A DNA stretch of 64,000 nucleotides, from assembly GCA_910587665.1 (NCBI GenBank), contig CAJUMZ010000006.1:62001-126000 (forward strand), read 5' to 3'. The first letter of the stretch is position 1; every line of letters starts with the position of its first letter. A program made the position numbers and the translations under genes. Below, piece by piece: positions 9,098-18,775 of this stretch. The notes beneath the pieces were generated by a model that saw only the letters and a list, made by a program, of their open reading frames with translations, was not told the DNA's origin and ran no database searches. Origin of the DNA: an uncultured Muribaculum sp. (GTDB taxonomy: Bacteria; Bacteroidota; Bacteroidia; Bacteroidales; Muribaculaceae).

Positions 9098-9910
9098 ATG
9101 AAAAATGTATTGTTGCGCAGTATTTCAGGCGCAATCTATGTAGCACTTATTGTTGCCGGTATACTTGTCAGCAAGTGGACCGTGCTTGCTTTATGTCTGA
9201 TTTTAGTAATTCTATCCCAGATAGAGTACTTTACACTATGCCACCACAATGAGACCAAACGTAAAAATATAATCTGCGCGGTAGATACACTTGGAGGAAT
9301 GATACTCGTAGGCGCGACATGGCTATACGTATATTACATGTCATTGACAGGCTTCGCCGCTTACCTTATGTATCTTCTATCACGGCTTGTCATTCAACTA
9401 TATATAAGCAAGAATACGCCACTTGTAAACCTCGCCTATTCTTTCATGGGGCAGATCTACATAGCATTGCCACTGTCGCTGCTCCCACTGCTCAACCCCC
9501 ACATGGCACTGGCCATGTTCATTTTCATATGGCTTAATGACACGGGGGCATTCATTGTAGGATGCTCGATAGGGCGTCATCCCCTTTTCCAGCGTATATC
9601 GCCTAAAAAATCGTGGGAAGGATTCTGGGGCGGCATCGTATTCTGCATAGCGGCCGCCATTATTTTCGGGACATTCTGGCCGGGATATTTCATGGATATG
9701 CCTATCGGCAAACTGATGGGAATGGCTCTCGTCGTGTCGATATTCTCAACATGGGGCGACCTTGTGGAGTCACTGCTCAAACGCACTCTCCATGTCAAGG
9801 ATTCGGGGAACATAATGCCAGGCCACGGCGGCATACTTGACCGTATAGACTCCATGTTGTGTGTAATTCCCGCAACATTGTGCTATCTGTTTTTCACCGT
9901 TAATTTATAA
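9098..9910 (+). CDS. cdsA: Phosphatidate cytidylyltransferase (CDP-diglyceride synthase)
   Basis: A 270-residue integral membrane protein with about seven hydrophobic segments. It makes CDP-diacylglycerol from phosphatidate and CTP, the branch point of phospholipid synthesis. The C-terminal family signature is clear: SPKKSWEGFWGG near residue 167, then WGDLVESLLKR followed by VKDSGNIMPGHGGILDRID with the metal- and CTP-binding acidic residues. It is the first gene of a plus-strand run; purM starts 27 bp later. Confidence 0.93.
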   Translation: MKNVLLRSISGAIYVALIVAGILVSKWTVLALCLILVILSQIEYFTLCHHNETKRKNIICAVDTLGGMILVGATWLYVYYMSLTGFAAYLMYLLSRLVIQLYISKNTPLVNLAYSFMGQIYIALPLSLLPLLNPHMALAMFIFIWLNDTGAFIVGCSIGRHPLFQRISPKKSWEGFWGGIVFCIAAAIIFGTFWPGYFMDMPIGKLMGMALVVSIFSTWGDLVESLLKRTLHVKDSGNIMPGHGGILDRIDSMLCVIPATLCYLFFTVNL

Positions 9911-9937
9911 TTTTCTCATCATAAATTCATTATCATT

Positions 9938-11104
9938 ATGAGCGACCAGCGTTACGACATGAGAGGCGTTTCCGCATCAAAGGAAGATGTACACAATGCC
10001 ATCAAGAATATCGACAAAGGTTTATACCCCAAGGCATTCTGCAAGATAATCCCCGACTATCTCGGAGGAGATCCGGATTATTGCAACATCATGCACGCCG
10101 ACGGAGCGGGTACAAAATCATCGCTTGCCTATATCTATTGGAAAGAGACCGGCGACCTAAGTGTATGGAAAGGTATCGCCCAGGATGCGCTCATAATGAA
10201 TATTGACGACCTCCTATGCGTGGGGGCCACCGACAATATTCTTGTAAGCTCCACTATCGGGCGCAACAAGATGCTTATACCCGGAGAAGTGATCGCAGCA
10301 ATAATCAACGGCACGGAAGAGCTGCTTGCCGAACTGCGCGAAATGGGCGTTACCATCTACAGCACCGGCGGAGAGACAGCCGACGTTGGAGACCTCGTGC
10401 GTACTATTATAGTCGACAGCACCGTGACCTGTCGCATGAAGCGCAGTGATGTCGTTGACAATGCCAACATAAAAGGCGGTGATGTAATAGTGGGTCTTGC
10501 AAGCTACGGTAAGGCATGCTACGAAAAAGAATACAACGGAGGCATGGGCTCAAACGGGCTTACATCGGCGCGTCATGACGTCTTCTGCCATGAACTTGCG
10601 GCAAAATACCCCGAAAGCTTTGACGCCGCTGTGCCGGAGTCGCTTGTTTATTCAGGGAAAATGAATCTGCTTGACAAAGTGGATGGCACACCGCTTGATG
10701 CCGGAAAACTTGTTTTGTCTCCCACCCGCACCTACGCCCCGGTAATCAAGAAACTGCTTGACGAGATGCGCCCGAAAATTCATGGCATGATCCATTGCTC
10801 GGGAGGCGCGCAGACCAAGATAATGCACTTCGTCACCGACAAGCATGTGATAAAAGACAATCTTTTCCCTGTGCCTCCGCTGTTTGACATGATACAGCGT
10901 GAGTCGGGAACTGACTGGAAAGAGATGTATAAGGTGTTCAATATGGGTCACCGCATGGAGATATATCTTGCCCCCGAAGACGCTGCACACGTAATCGAGA
11001 TTTCCGAATCAATGGGAATCCCGGCGCGCATTGTCGGAAGAGTCGAAAATGCACCGGAAAGCAAGCTTACCATCATATCGGAGAAAGGTACATTCGAGTA
11101 TTAA
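9938..11104 (+). CDS. purM: Phosphoribosylformylglycinamidine cyclo-ligase (AIR synthase), Bacteroidetes type
   Basis: A 388-residue PurM-like protein that forms aminoimidazole ribonucleotide in purine synthesis. Recognisable parts are the N-terminal YDMRGVSASKEDVH, the phosphate-binding HADGAGTKSSLAY, AQDALIMNIDDLLCVGATDN, GGETADVGDLVRT, and the C-terminal glycine-rich HCSGGAQTK. It is longer than the proteobacterial enzyme (about 345 residues), as is usual for Bacteroidetes 'AIR synthase-related' proteins. It lies between cdsA and the lytic transglycosylase, 6 bp from the latter. Confidence 0.87.
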   Translation: MSDQRYDMRGVSASKEDVHNAIKNIDKGLYPKAFCKIIPDYLGGDPDYCNIMHADGAGTKSSLAYIYWKETGDLSVWKGIAQDALIMNIDDLLCVGATDNILVSSTIGRNKMLIPGEVIAAIINGTEELLAELREMGVTIYSTGGETADVGDLVRTIIVDSTVTCRMKRSDVVDNANIKGGDVIVGLASYGKACYEKEYNGGMGSNGLTSARHDVFCHELAAKYPESFDAAVPESLVYSGKMNLLDKVDGTPLDAGKLVLSPTRTYAPVIKKLLDEMRPKIHGMIHCSGGAQTKIMHFVTDKHVIKDNLFPVPPLFDMIQRESGTDWKEMYKVFNMGHRMEIYLAPEDAAHVIEISESMGIPARIVGRVENAPESKLTIISEKGTFEY

Positions 11105-11110
11105 GCCTAT

Positions 11111-12493
11111 ATGAGAGGACTGACATTCATAATCCTCTCCCTGCTTGCAACTGTTGCAATCTGCACCGGATGCAAGCGAGGCGGCAACGGTGGCGGCGAC
11201 AATGACACAATACAGCCGCTGCCCGACACCTTGCGCGTAGGCACACTGTATAGTCCAACGTCATACTTCATTTACCGAGAAGAGAAGATGGGCTATGACT
11301 ACGACCTGATATCAAGATTCGGAAAAGACAAGAATATAGTCATCGATCTTGAAGTGGCGCCGAGCCTTTCATCGCTTATAGAGATGATTGATTCCGGAAA
11401 AATCGACGTCGCGGCATACGAGATTCCGATCACCGCCGAGTATCGCAATCATGTGATACCGTGCGGCACCGAAAACATCACCCATCAGGTGCTCGTGCAG
11501 CCCAAATCTGGTAAAGATGAACGCATCACCGACGTGACCCAACTCGTAGGAAGGGAAATATATGTTGAAAAAGGCTCGAAGTACCAGCACCGACTGAACA
11601 ACCTTAACGATGAGCTCGGAGGCGGCATATTGATACATACCGTAGCCGAAGACACCCTTATAACAGAAGATCTTATAGAAATGGTGTCAAACGGAAAAAT
11701 TCCCCTGACTGTGGTCGACAGCGACATCGCGCAACTAAACAAGACCTACTATAATTCGCTTGACATCGGCATGGAGATTAGTTTTCCTCAACGGTCTTCC
11801 TGGGGGGTAGCGCCCGGAAAGCAATGGCTCGCCGACAGCATCGACAGTTGGTTTGCCGACAGTGAGCCTCGCGACATGCAGTCCCGGCTCTTGAAACGTT
11901 ACTTTGAATTGAGTAAAGAAAGTCCGGTCTACAATATCGACCTGTCAAGAGGCAAGATTTCGCCCTACGACAATCTGTTCAAGAAATACGCCTCAGAGAT
12001 TGATTGGGACTGGCGAGTACTTGCCTCCCAGGGATATGCCGAAAGTCATTTCGACTCTACAGTCGTATCTTGGGCCGGTGCCCGCGGAATCATGCAGATA
12101 ATGCCTCGCACGGCAAGCGCCTACGGACTTCCGGCATCACAGATAACCCAACCGGAGGCAAGTATACGCACAGCCGTCGCAATCATCAAGGACCTTGACG
12201 GTTCGCTTAAAAAGCATGTGCCTGACCCTACGGAAAGGAGAAAGTTTGTCATAGCCGCATATAATTCCGGCATAGCCCATATATATGACGCGATAGCACT
12301 TGCCAAGAAATACGGAAAAAATCCGCAGGTATGGAGCGGCAACGTGGAAGAGGCACTGCTGATGAAAGCCAATCCGGAGTATTACAATGACCCGGTGTGT
12401 AAATTCGGATATTTCCGAGGCAGGCAGACCACACAATACGTGACAAAGGTGCTTGATTTCTATGAACGCTGTCAAAAGCAGATAGCGCTCTGA
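11111..12493 (+). CDS. MltF-like membrane-bound lytic murein transglycosylase (lipoprotein)
   Basis: A 460-residue protein in two parts. The signal ends in a lipobox (ICTGC, Cys21), so it is a lipoprotein. Residues of about 40-265 are a periplasmic solute-binding (SBP_bac_3-like) domain (LRVGTLYSPTSYF, YDYDLISRFG). From about 295 to 440 is an SLT lysozyme-like domain with the catalytic Glu311 in GYAESHFDS, then GARGIMQIMPRTA and AAYNSGIAH. The order matches MltF, which cleaves peptidoglycan to 1,6-anhydromuropeptides. It follows purM by 6 bp and precedes a DUF3332 lipoprotein and an M23 peptidase, a small envelope cluster. Confidence 0.9.
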   Translation: MRGLTFIILSLLATVAICTGCKRGGNGGGDNDTIQPLPDTLRVGTLYSPTSYFIYREEKMGYDYDLISRFGKDKNIVIDLEVAPSLSSLIEMIDSGKIDVAAYEIPITAEYRNHVIPCGTENITHQVLVQPKSGKDERITDVTQLVGREIYVEKGSKYQHRLNNLNDELGGGILIHTVAEDTLITEDLIEMVSNGKIPLTVVDSDIAQLNKTYYNSLDIGMEISFPQRSSWGVAPGKQWLADSIDSWFADSEPRDMQSRLLKRYFELSKESPVYNIDLSRGKISPYDNLFKKYASEIDWDWRVLASQGYAESHFDSTVVSWAGARGIMQIMPRTASAYGLPASQITQPEASIRTAVAIIKDLDGSLKKHVPDPTERRKFVIAAYNSGIAHIYDAIALAKKYGKNPQVWSGNVEEALLMKANPEYYNDPVCKFGYFRGRQTTQYVTKVLDFYERCQKQIAL

Positions 12494-12543
12494 TAAAGAC
12501 AACTACATTTTGATTTTAAAACCCTAATAAAAAACTTTCTATT

Positions 12544-13092
12544 ATGAAGAAAAATTATCTAAGTGTGGCAATAGTCATCGCCCTCGCGGCATCAATGGTA
12601 TCGACATCCTGTATAGGCAGTTTCTCTCTTACCAACAAACTGCTGTCATGGAACAATACAATCGACAATAAATTCATTAATGAGCTCGTGTTTTTTGCCT
12701 TCTGGATAATACCCGTATACGAGGTATCGGCACTCGCCGACGTGCTTGTGTTCAACAGCATCGAGTTCTGGAGCGGCAACAACCCCGTGGCTTGCGGCAA
12801 AAAGGTAATTGACGGTCAAGACGGGCGATATATCGTCGAGTGTGACAAGACCGGCTATACCATTACAAGCGAGAATGACGGCAGCGTAGTGCGCCTCGAC
12901 TTTGATGATTCCGACCGCAGCTGGAGCGTGAGCGCCAACGGAGGAGAAAGCTACAAGCTAATGACATTTATCGACGACACCCATGTGGAGATGATAGCCC
13001 CCGACGGCACAATGCAACCTGTAGAACTTTCACATGACGGTGTACTCGCATATCAGAGCATTGCTACAGGAACAATGTTTGCCCGCCGATGA
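12544..13092 (+). CDS. DUF3332 family lipoprotein
   Basis: A 182-residue protein with a lipoprotein signal (VSTSCIG lipobox). It has the conserved DUF3332 opening, in which IGSFSLTNKLLSWN precedes a hydrophobic segment (FINELVFFAFWIIPVYEVSALADVL) and NSIEFWSGNNP. The rest is a small beta-rich region. The function of the family is unknown. Its stop overlaps the start of the M23 peptidase in an ATGA, so the two are translationally coupled. Confidence 0.8.
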   Translation: MKKNYLSVAIVIALAASMVSTSCIGSFSLTNKLLSWNNTIDNKFINELVFFAFWIIPVYEVSALADVLVFNSIEFWSGNNPVACGKKVIDGQDGRYIVECDKTGYTITSENDGSVVRLDFDDSDRSWSVSANGGESYKLMTFIDDTHVEMIAPDGTMQPVELSHDGVLAYQSIATGTMFARR

Positions 13093-14762
13093 AAAAAAGA
13101 ACATTATTACTGTCGGCATTTATCGTCTCAATATCGACGGTAAATGCCGACAATCTTCCCTCCCTCGCAAAACCGCTTGACATACCGCTTATATTAAGCG
13201 GAAATTTCGGAGAACTGCGCAATAACCATTTTCACTCGGGGCTTGATTTCAAGACCCAAGGCAGAATAGGATTCCCCGTACACAGTGCCGCCGACGGATA
13301 TGTATCGCGTGTAGTGGTGTCGCCGTGGGGATTTGGGAGGGCTGTCTATATCACCCATCCCGAACTTGGAATCACTACCGTATACGGTCATCTTGACTCC
13401 TTTTCACCTGCGATCGACAGGCGTGTACGCGACATACAGTATGAGCGCGAGCAATTTTCCGTTGACCTTTCGTTCAAGCCGGGAGAGATTCCGGTCACAA
13501 AAGGTGAGCGCATAGCAACAAGCGGTAACGCAGGGTCATCCGGCGGCCCACACCTCCACATGGATGTGCGCGACACCGAAAGCGAGGATCCACTTGATCC
13601 CATGCCCTATTTCAAGCAGCATATAAGAGACAATGTAGCTCCCGAAGTACGCTCGATTGCCCTGTATCCTGTAAAGGGAGAGGGAGAAGTCGACGGCAAA
13701 AATAGTCCTGAGATCCACGCACCCGCATTGTTTAAACAGCCGTTCACTGCATGGGGAAAGGTGATTCCCGGTATAAAGGCTTATGACAAGATGAGCGGCA
13801 CAACCAATATATATGGAGTAAAGCACCTGTCACTCAGCGTCGACGGCAGGGAAGTGTATCGCCGCACGATCGACCGCGTAAGTTTCTCCACCACAAAAGC
13901 GGTCAACACTCTCGTCGATTATGCCGGAGTTGTCAACAACGGATCATGGACAATGTGGACACGCGTGCCTGAGTCATCTCCGTTAGGCAATATGATTGAA
14001 GCTGAAAACCGCGGCATCCTGAATATCGACGAAGAGCGAGACTACAGGTGTGAATGGACACTCTCTGACGAGCATGGCAATACGACCCGTGTACCGTTTG
14101 TAATCAAAGGTGTAAAACAACCGATTGACGTTGCTCCGGTCAAAGGTGACCGGTTCAATCATGACGGGAAAAACAGTTGGAGCGGAGAAGGAATCAGAGT
14201 GACGTTTCCGACAGGTACATTTTACGATGACATTGATTTCACCGTCAATACCACACCGTCGGAAAAATATCTTACCCCTATATACCGTATAGCCAACCGC
14301 ACCATACCAATATCGGGGGAGTATACTGTAGAAATCGACTTGCCACGCGACACCGTCGCCGACAAGCAAAAATATATTCTTGTCCGCATCAACGGGAAAA
14401 GAGTGACAAGAGTAGACTCCAAATATGAAAACGGGACTATCAAAGGTAGTCCGAGCGCATTAGGGTCATTTGCCGTCACCACCGACACCAAGCCGCCGGT
14501 AATCAAGCCGGAGCTTCCCGCCTCATGGGGTAAAAAAGGTAAGGTAAGCTTTATAATAAGCGATAATCTAAGCGGCGTAAAGGAATGGAGAGGCGAGATC
14601 GACGGGAAATTTGCCCTGTTTGAGCTTGACGGGAAAACCGGGCGACTAAGCTTCAAGATGGATTCCTCTCGATTCACCAAAGGCAAAACGCATGACGTGA
14701 ATCTTACAGTGAGTGACGCTGCCGGCAACGTCACGGAATATTCAGGAAAATTCACATGGTAA
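13089..14762 (+). CDS. M23 family metallopeptidase (peptidoglycan endopeptidase)
   Basis: A 557-residue secreted protein; the signal peptide ends near NADNLPS. The LytM/M23 domain is N-terminal (about 30-170) and has all zinc and catalytic residues: H49 and D53 in HSGLD, H101 in VYGHLD, and H155/H157 in GGPHLHMDV. The remaining 390 residues are beta-rich domains (Ig-like at about 480-557, ISDNLSGVKEW and LTVSDAAGNVTEYSGKF). It probably cuts peptide cross-links. It is coupled by a 4-bp overlap to the DUF3332 gene. Confidence 0.88.
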   Translation: MKKRTLLLSAFIVSISTVNADNLPSLAKPLDIPLILSGNFGELRNNHFHSGLDFKTQGRIGFPVHSAADGYVSRVVVSPWGFGRAVYITHPELGITTVYGHLDSFSPAIDRRVRDIQYEREQFSVDLSFKPGEIPVTKGERIATSGNAGSSGGPHLHMDVRDTESEDPLDPMPYFKQHIRDNVAPEVRSIALYPVKGEGEVDGKNSPEIHAPALFKQPFTAWGKVIPGIKAYDKMSGTTNIYGVKHLSLSVDGREVYRRTIDRVSFSTTKAVNTLVDYAGVVNNGSWTMWTRVPESSPLGNMIEAENRGILNIDEERDYRCEWTLSDEHGNTTRVPFVIKGVKQPIDVAPVKGDRFNHDGKNSWSGEGIRVTFPTGTFYDDIDFTVNTTPSEKYLTPIYRIANRTIPISGEYTVEIDLPRDTVADKQKYILVRINGKRVTRVDSKYENGTIKGSPSALGSFAVTTDTKPPVIKPELPASWGKKGKVSFIISDNLSGVKEWRGEIDGKFALFELDGKTGRLSFKMDSSRFTKGKTHDVNLTVSDAAGNVTEYSGKFTW

Positions 14763-14776
14763 TTTTAGCATCACGC

Positions 14777-14807
14777 TTGCTTTTATAGCGGCAAAACATT
14801 ATCTTTG
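14777..14807 (+). promoter_or_regulatory. Promoter of the phosphohexomutase gene
   Basis: TTG (14777-14779), 20 bp, TATCTTTG (14800-14807): a full consensus match. Its position shows that translation begins at 14842 and not upstream. Confidence 0.8.
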
Positions 14808-14841
14808 CCATATAACTACTAAAAATCAAAAAAATACCGAC

Positions 14842-16593
14842 ATGGAGAATGAAGATTTGATGAAGGAGGTAATCGCGAAAGCCAACACATGGCTCGGCGA
14901 CGGTTACGACGAAGAGACCAAAATTGAAGTGCGTCGCATGCTTGACGCAGATGACAAGACAGAGCTTATCGACTCTTTCTATCGTGATCTGGAATTTGGA
15001 ACAGGCGGTCTCCGCGGCATCATGGGTGCCGGCAGCAACCGCATGAACAAGTATACAGTGGGAGCAGCAACCCAGGGTCTTGCCAATTACCTGAAAGTGG
15101 CGTTCAAGGATCTGCCCGAGATTTCTGTTGTCGTAGGTCACGACGTGCGCAACAACAGCCGCCTTTTTGCTGAGATTGTTGCCGACGTGTTCTCGGCAAA
15201 CGGCATAAAGGTATATCTCTTTGACAGTTTCCGCCCCACCCCCGAGCTTTCTTACGCCATCCGCGAGCTTGGTTGCCAAAGCGGTGTCAACATTACCGCA
15301 TCCCACAACCCCAAGGAGTACAACGGCTACAAGGCATATTGGTCAGACGGAGCTCAGATTATCGCGCCTCACGATACAAATATCATAGAATATGTTGAGA
15401 AAATCGCAGGCGTGGGAGAAGTCAAGTTTGAGGGCGACAAGTCAAAAATCACAATCATCGGTGACGAGATCGACAAGAAATTCCTTGCAGCAATCAAAGG
15501 TCTACAGCTCAGCCCCGACGCGGTAGCAAAATATCATGACCTCAAGATTGTCTACACCCCGATCCACGGTACAGGCGTAAAACTCATACCCGAATCACTC
15601 CGCAACTACGGATTTACAAATATCATCAATGTCCCCGAGCAGGATGTGACAAGCGGCGACTTCCCCACCGTTGAGTCACCCAATCCCGAGAATCCCTCGG
15701 CTATGGCAATGGCGATCGCCAAGGCAAAGGAAGTAGGCGCCGACCTTATCCTCGCATCTGATCCCGATGCCGACCGTATCGGCTGTGTGCTTCGTGATGA
15801 CAATGGAGAGTATGTGCTCATCAACGGCAACCAGATCGTGATGATACTTCTCAACTACATCATGACCCGCAACAAAGAGCTTGGCAAGATCACCGGCAAG
15901 GAATACATCGTCAAGACAATTGTAACCACCGAGACCATCAAGTCAATCGCCGACAAAAACGGCTTCAAGATGTATGACTGCTACACAGGCTTCAAGTGGA
16001 TTGCAGCCGTTATCCGCGAGAACGAAGGCGTAGGGCGTTATCTTGGCGGCGGTGAGGAAAGCTACGGGTTCCTTGCAGAGGATTTCTGCCGCGACAAGGA
16101 CGCCGTATCCGCCATATCTCTCATGGCTGAGGCTCTTGCCTGGGCTAAGACCAAGAATATGAACTTCCTCCAGATGCTTCAGGATATCTATATCAAGTAC
16201 GGTTATTCTCACGAAGCCGGTATCTCACTCGTTCGCAAAGGCAAGTCGGGTGCGGAAGAAATCATCGCCATCATGAAGGAATTCCGCGCTAATCCTCCCA
16301 AGCAGCTTGCCGGAAGCGACGTGATACTTGTGAAAGACTATGCCGACCTCAACATGAAGAACCTGAAGACAGGCGAAGTCACAAAGATGGATATGCCCAC
16401 TACAAGCAACGTGCTTCAGTATTTCACTGAAGACGGCACAAAAGTATCTGTACGTCCCTCGGGTACAGAGCCCAAAATCAAATTTTATGTTGAAGTCAAG
16501 GGCGTAATGAACAGCGCCGCCGATTATGAAAAGGCAAACAATGATGCCGATGCCAAGATCGAGCGGATAAAGAAAGATCTCGGCGTTGACTGA
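14842..16593 (+). CDS. Phospho-sugar mutase (phosphoglucomutase/phosphomannomutase family)
   Basis: A 583-residue alpha-D-phosphohexomutase of the long PgcA/PGM2-like type, converting hexose-1- and hexose-6-phosphates. It has the N-terminal RDLEFGTGGLRGIMGAGSNRMN, the phosphoserine loop TASHNP (Ser154), the metal-binding loop DPDADRIG, the sugar-binding GGGEESYG and the phosphate-binding RPSGTEPKIKFY. The frame is open 43 codons upstream of 14842, but a promoter lies in that stretch and the protein family begins at about this Met. A strong terminator follows. Confidence 0.9.
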   Translation: MENEDLMKEVIAKANTWLGDGYDEETKIEVRRMLDADDKTELIDSFYRDLEFGTGGLRGIMGAGSNRMNKYTVGAATQGLANYLKVAFKDLPEISVVVGHDVRNNSRLFAEIVADVFSANGIKVYLFDSFRPTPELSYAIRELGCQSGVNITASHNPKEYNGYKAYWSDGAQIIAPHDTNIIEYVEKIAGVGEVKFEGDKSKITIIGDEIDKKFLAAIKGLQLSPDAVAKYHDLKIVYTPIHGTGVKLIPESLRNYGFTNIINVPEQDVTSGDFPTVESPNPENPSAMAMAIAKAKEVGADLILASDPDADRIGCVLRDDNGEYVLINGNQIVMILLNYIMTRNKELGKITGKEYIVKTIVTTETIKSIADKNGFKMYDCYTGFKWIAAVIRENEGVGRYLGGGEESYGFLAEDFCRDKDAVSAISLMAEALAWAKTKNMNFLQMLQDIYIKYGYSHEAGISLVRKGKSGAEEIIAIMKEFRANPPKQLAGSDVILVKDYADLNMKNLKTGEVTKMDMPTTSNVLQYFTEDGTKVSVRPSGTEPKIKFYVEVKGVMNSAADYEKANNDADAKIERIKKDLGVD

Positions 16594-16616
16594 TAAATAG
16601 CTCATTACCATAAATT

Positions 16617-16657
16617 ATTACGGGCGATCTCCCCTCCGGCGGTCGCCCGTAATTTTA
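16617..16657 (+). terminator. Terminator after the phosphohexomutase gene
   Basis: Perfect 11-bp stem (ATTACGGGCGA, 16617-16627, with 16643-16653), a 15-nt loop, then TTTT. Confidence 0.85.
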
Positions 16658-16683
16658 AATTTCATTTAATAGAACAGGAAATA

Positions 16684-17364
16684 ATGGAAGTAGTCTACGA
16701 AGACAACCACCTTATCATAGTAAACAAGGCTCCGGGAGAGATCGTGCAAGGAGATAAGACCGGCGACCGCCCGCTTGTAGAGGAACTGAAGCTTTGGTTG
16801 AAGGAAAAGTATGCAAAGCCGGGCAATGTATTCTGCGGTGTCGTACACCGTCTTGACCGCCCGGTCGGCGGTCTCGTGGTCTTTGCAAAGACATCGAAGG
16901 CACTCGCGAGGATGAACGAGATGTTTCGCAACGGAGAAGTGAAGAAGACTTATTGGGCAATCACACGCAACCGCCCTCCCAAGGAATCCGACACTCTTAC
17001 ACATTATATCACGTCGACCGAACGCAACAACAAGTCTTATGCCTCAGTCACTGAAAAAAAAGGCTCTCAGAAAGCAGTGCTGCAATATAGACACATCGCT
17101 TCATCAGACAGATATTACCTGCTCGAAATAAACCTGCTTACCGGCAGAAAGCATCAGATAAGGGTACAGATGTCGGCTATCGGATGTCCGATCAAGGGCG
17201 ACCTGAAATATGGCGACAAGCGCAGCAATCCTGACGGCTGTATCTCATTGCTGTCCCACCGCATAGAGTTTATCCATCCCGTAAGCGGAGAGAAAATCGA
17301 CATCACCGCTCCCCTGCCCGACGACAATCTGTGGCGCGCCCTGACCGACGGGCTTAAAGATTGA
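16684..17364 (+). CDS. RluA-family RNA pseudouridine synthase
   Basis: A 226-residue protein with the RluA catalytic signature VVHRLDRPVGGLVVFAKT, catalytic Asp58, then LLTGRKHQIRVQM and a C-terminal HRIEFIHP. It has no S4 RNA-binding domain, so it is of the short RluA/TruC-like type. It isomerises uridine in rRNA or tRNA; the target base cannot be told from the sequence. It stands alone after a terminator and overlaps the 3' end of the convergent M18 gene by 11 bp. Confidence 0.88.
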   Translation: MEVVYEDNHLIIVNKAPGEIVQGDKTGDRPLVEELKLWLKEKYAKPGNVFCGVVHRLDRPVGGLVVFAKTSKALARMNEMFRNGEVKKTYWAITRNRPPKESDTLTHYITSTERNNKSYASVTEKKGSQKAVLQYRHIASSDRYYLLEINLLTGRKHQIRVQMSAIGCPIKGDLKYGDKRSNPDGCISLLSHRIEFIHPVSGEKIDITAPLPDDNLWRALTDGLKD

Positions 17365-18661
17365 AAAACCGCGTAAACGCGTCTATCGTATACAAGTGAT
17401 CCTGAGCCGACGCCGTCTCGCGCACAGAGTGCATCGCCCAGAGCGCCGCACCCATATCTACACCGCGGAGATCAATCTGCGATGTAAGGATATTGCCGAG
17501 AGTTGACCCGCCGGCGACATCGGAATGGTTGACAAAGTATTGGCAAGGTACATCGGCGGCATCACAAATGCTGCGGAATACCGAGGCGGAATCGGCATCG
17601 GTCATGTACTTGCAATTGGCATTTATCTTTATCACAGGACCGCCGCCAAGCACCGGATGATTCGTCGGATCCTGCTTTTCAGGATAATTGGGATGCAATC
17701 CGTGGGCATTGTCGGCAGAGATCATAAATGACTTCGCCACACCTCGCAGATAATCCTCCTCCGTGCCTCCGAGAGCCATTATTATGCGTCGGCAAAGATT
17801 CATCAATACAGGCGATGCCGCACCCTGCTTTGTACCGGAGCCGGTCTCCTCATTGTCAAATATCGCCATTATGCGTGTCTGGTTGCAATCCTCCCCTGCT
17901 CCAAGCAATGCTGAGGCGGCGGCATGAACCATCGACAGGTCATCAAGCCTGCCGGAAGTGACAAACTCACCACCTGTGCCGAGGAGGCAAGCCTGGGTAG
18001 TGTCATACAACGACAGGTCGGAATCAATTATGTCACGCGGATTCACGTCAAGACGATCGGCGACAAGCCTCAATACAAACCCGTCTTTTTCAGCCGCGTC
18101 ATTCACCGCGCCTATCACCGGCAACATATCTTTCTGCTTCGACAAGGGATTACCCTCATTGACCGAACGATTGAAATGAATGGCAAGATGCGGTATGGTA
18201 AGCAACGGCTCGTCAAATTTCACAAGGCGCGTCTCCGGGTTAAACGGATCACCTGTGCGCAAAAGCACCCTGCCGGCTATCGACAGCGGACGGTCAAACC
18301 ATGTGTAAAGTATCGGCCCTCCGTATACTTCGGTATTCAGTTTCAATATGCCTCCGTCGGAAAGCATCTCCGGATGCGGCTTAATACGGAAGCCGGGCGA
18401 GTCGCTGTGGGCGGAGATTATACGAAATCCGTCGGAAGGCGCACCGTCGCCGACTATAAATGCAAATATGGCGGAGTCATTTTTAGTGACATAATACTTT
18501 CCACCCCATTCAAGGCACCACTTGTCACCGGGATTAAGCACGGAAAAACCTGCCTCATCCAGCATCTTTCTCAGTGTTGCGACGGCATAAAAATTACATA
18601 CCGAAGCATCCAAAAACTCCATCAGTCCTTCAACTGTCGCTCCATATCTTGCCATAGTCAT
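17354..18661 (-). CDS. M18 family aminopeptidase (aspartyl aminopeptidase-like)
   Basis: A 435-residue cytoplasmic metallopeptidase that removes N-terminal acidic (or other) residues. It shows the zinc-binding SAHSDSPGFRIKP, the tetrahedral-enzyme signature GRLDDLSMV, the catalytic FDNEETGSGTKQGA, SADNAHGLHPNYPEK, and the late histidine stretch FVNHSDVAGGSTLG. The frame is open up to 18709, but the promoter -7 box lies at 18686-18679, inside that extension. The start is therefore the ATG at 18661 or the second at 18655. Confidence 0.9.
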   Translation of the reverse strand: MTMARYGATVEGLMEFLDASVCNFYAVATLRKMLDEAGFSVLNPGDKWCLEWGGKYYVTKNDSAIFAFIVGDGAPSDGFRIISAHSDSPGFRIKPHPEMLSDGGILKLNTEVYGGPILYTWFDRPLSIAGRVLLRTGDPFNPETRLVKFDEPLLTIPHLAIHFNRSVNEGNPLSKQKDMLPVIGAVNDAAEKDGFVLRLVADRLDVNPRDIIDSDLSLYDTTQACLLGTGGEFVTSGRLDDLSMVHAAASALLGAGEDCNQTRIMAIFDNEETGSGTKQGAASPVLMNLCRRIIMALGGTEEDYLRGVAKSFMISADNAHGLHPNYPEKQDPTNHPVLGGGPVIKINANCKYMTDADSASVFRSICDAADVPCQYFVNHSDVAGGSTLGNILTSQIDLRGVDMGAALWAMHSVRETASAQDHLYTIDAFTRFFNL

Positions 18662-18678
18662 TTTATTTTTCTCTTTTG

Positions 18679-18709
18679 CAAATATAACATTATCAATCCA
18701 CCCGCGCAA
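18679..18709 (-). promoter_or_regulatory. Promoter of the M18 aminopeptidase gene
   Basis: Minus strand TTG (18709-18707), 20 bp, TATATTTG (18686-18679). It predicts a very short leader (about 10-13 nt) before the ATG at 18661. Confidence 0.78.
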
Positions 18710-18775
18710 CTTACAAGCAATGTTTTACAATATACCTGCATATCACTACGTTTAATAATGTAAAAACAATTGGCT

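Noticed and set aside
17924..18763. Long plus-strand frame opposite the M18 aminopeptidase gene
   Set aside because: It covers a well-supported gene and its promoter; its translation shows no family.
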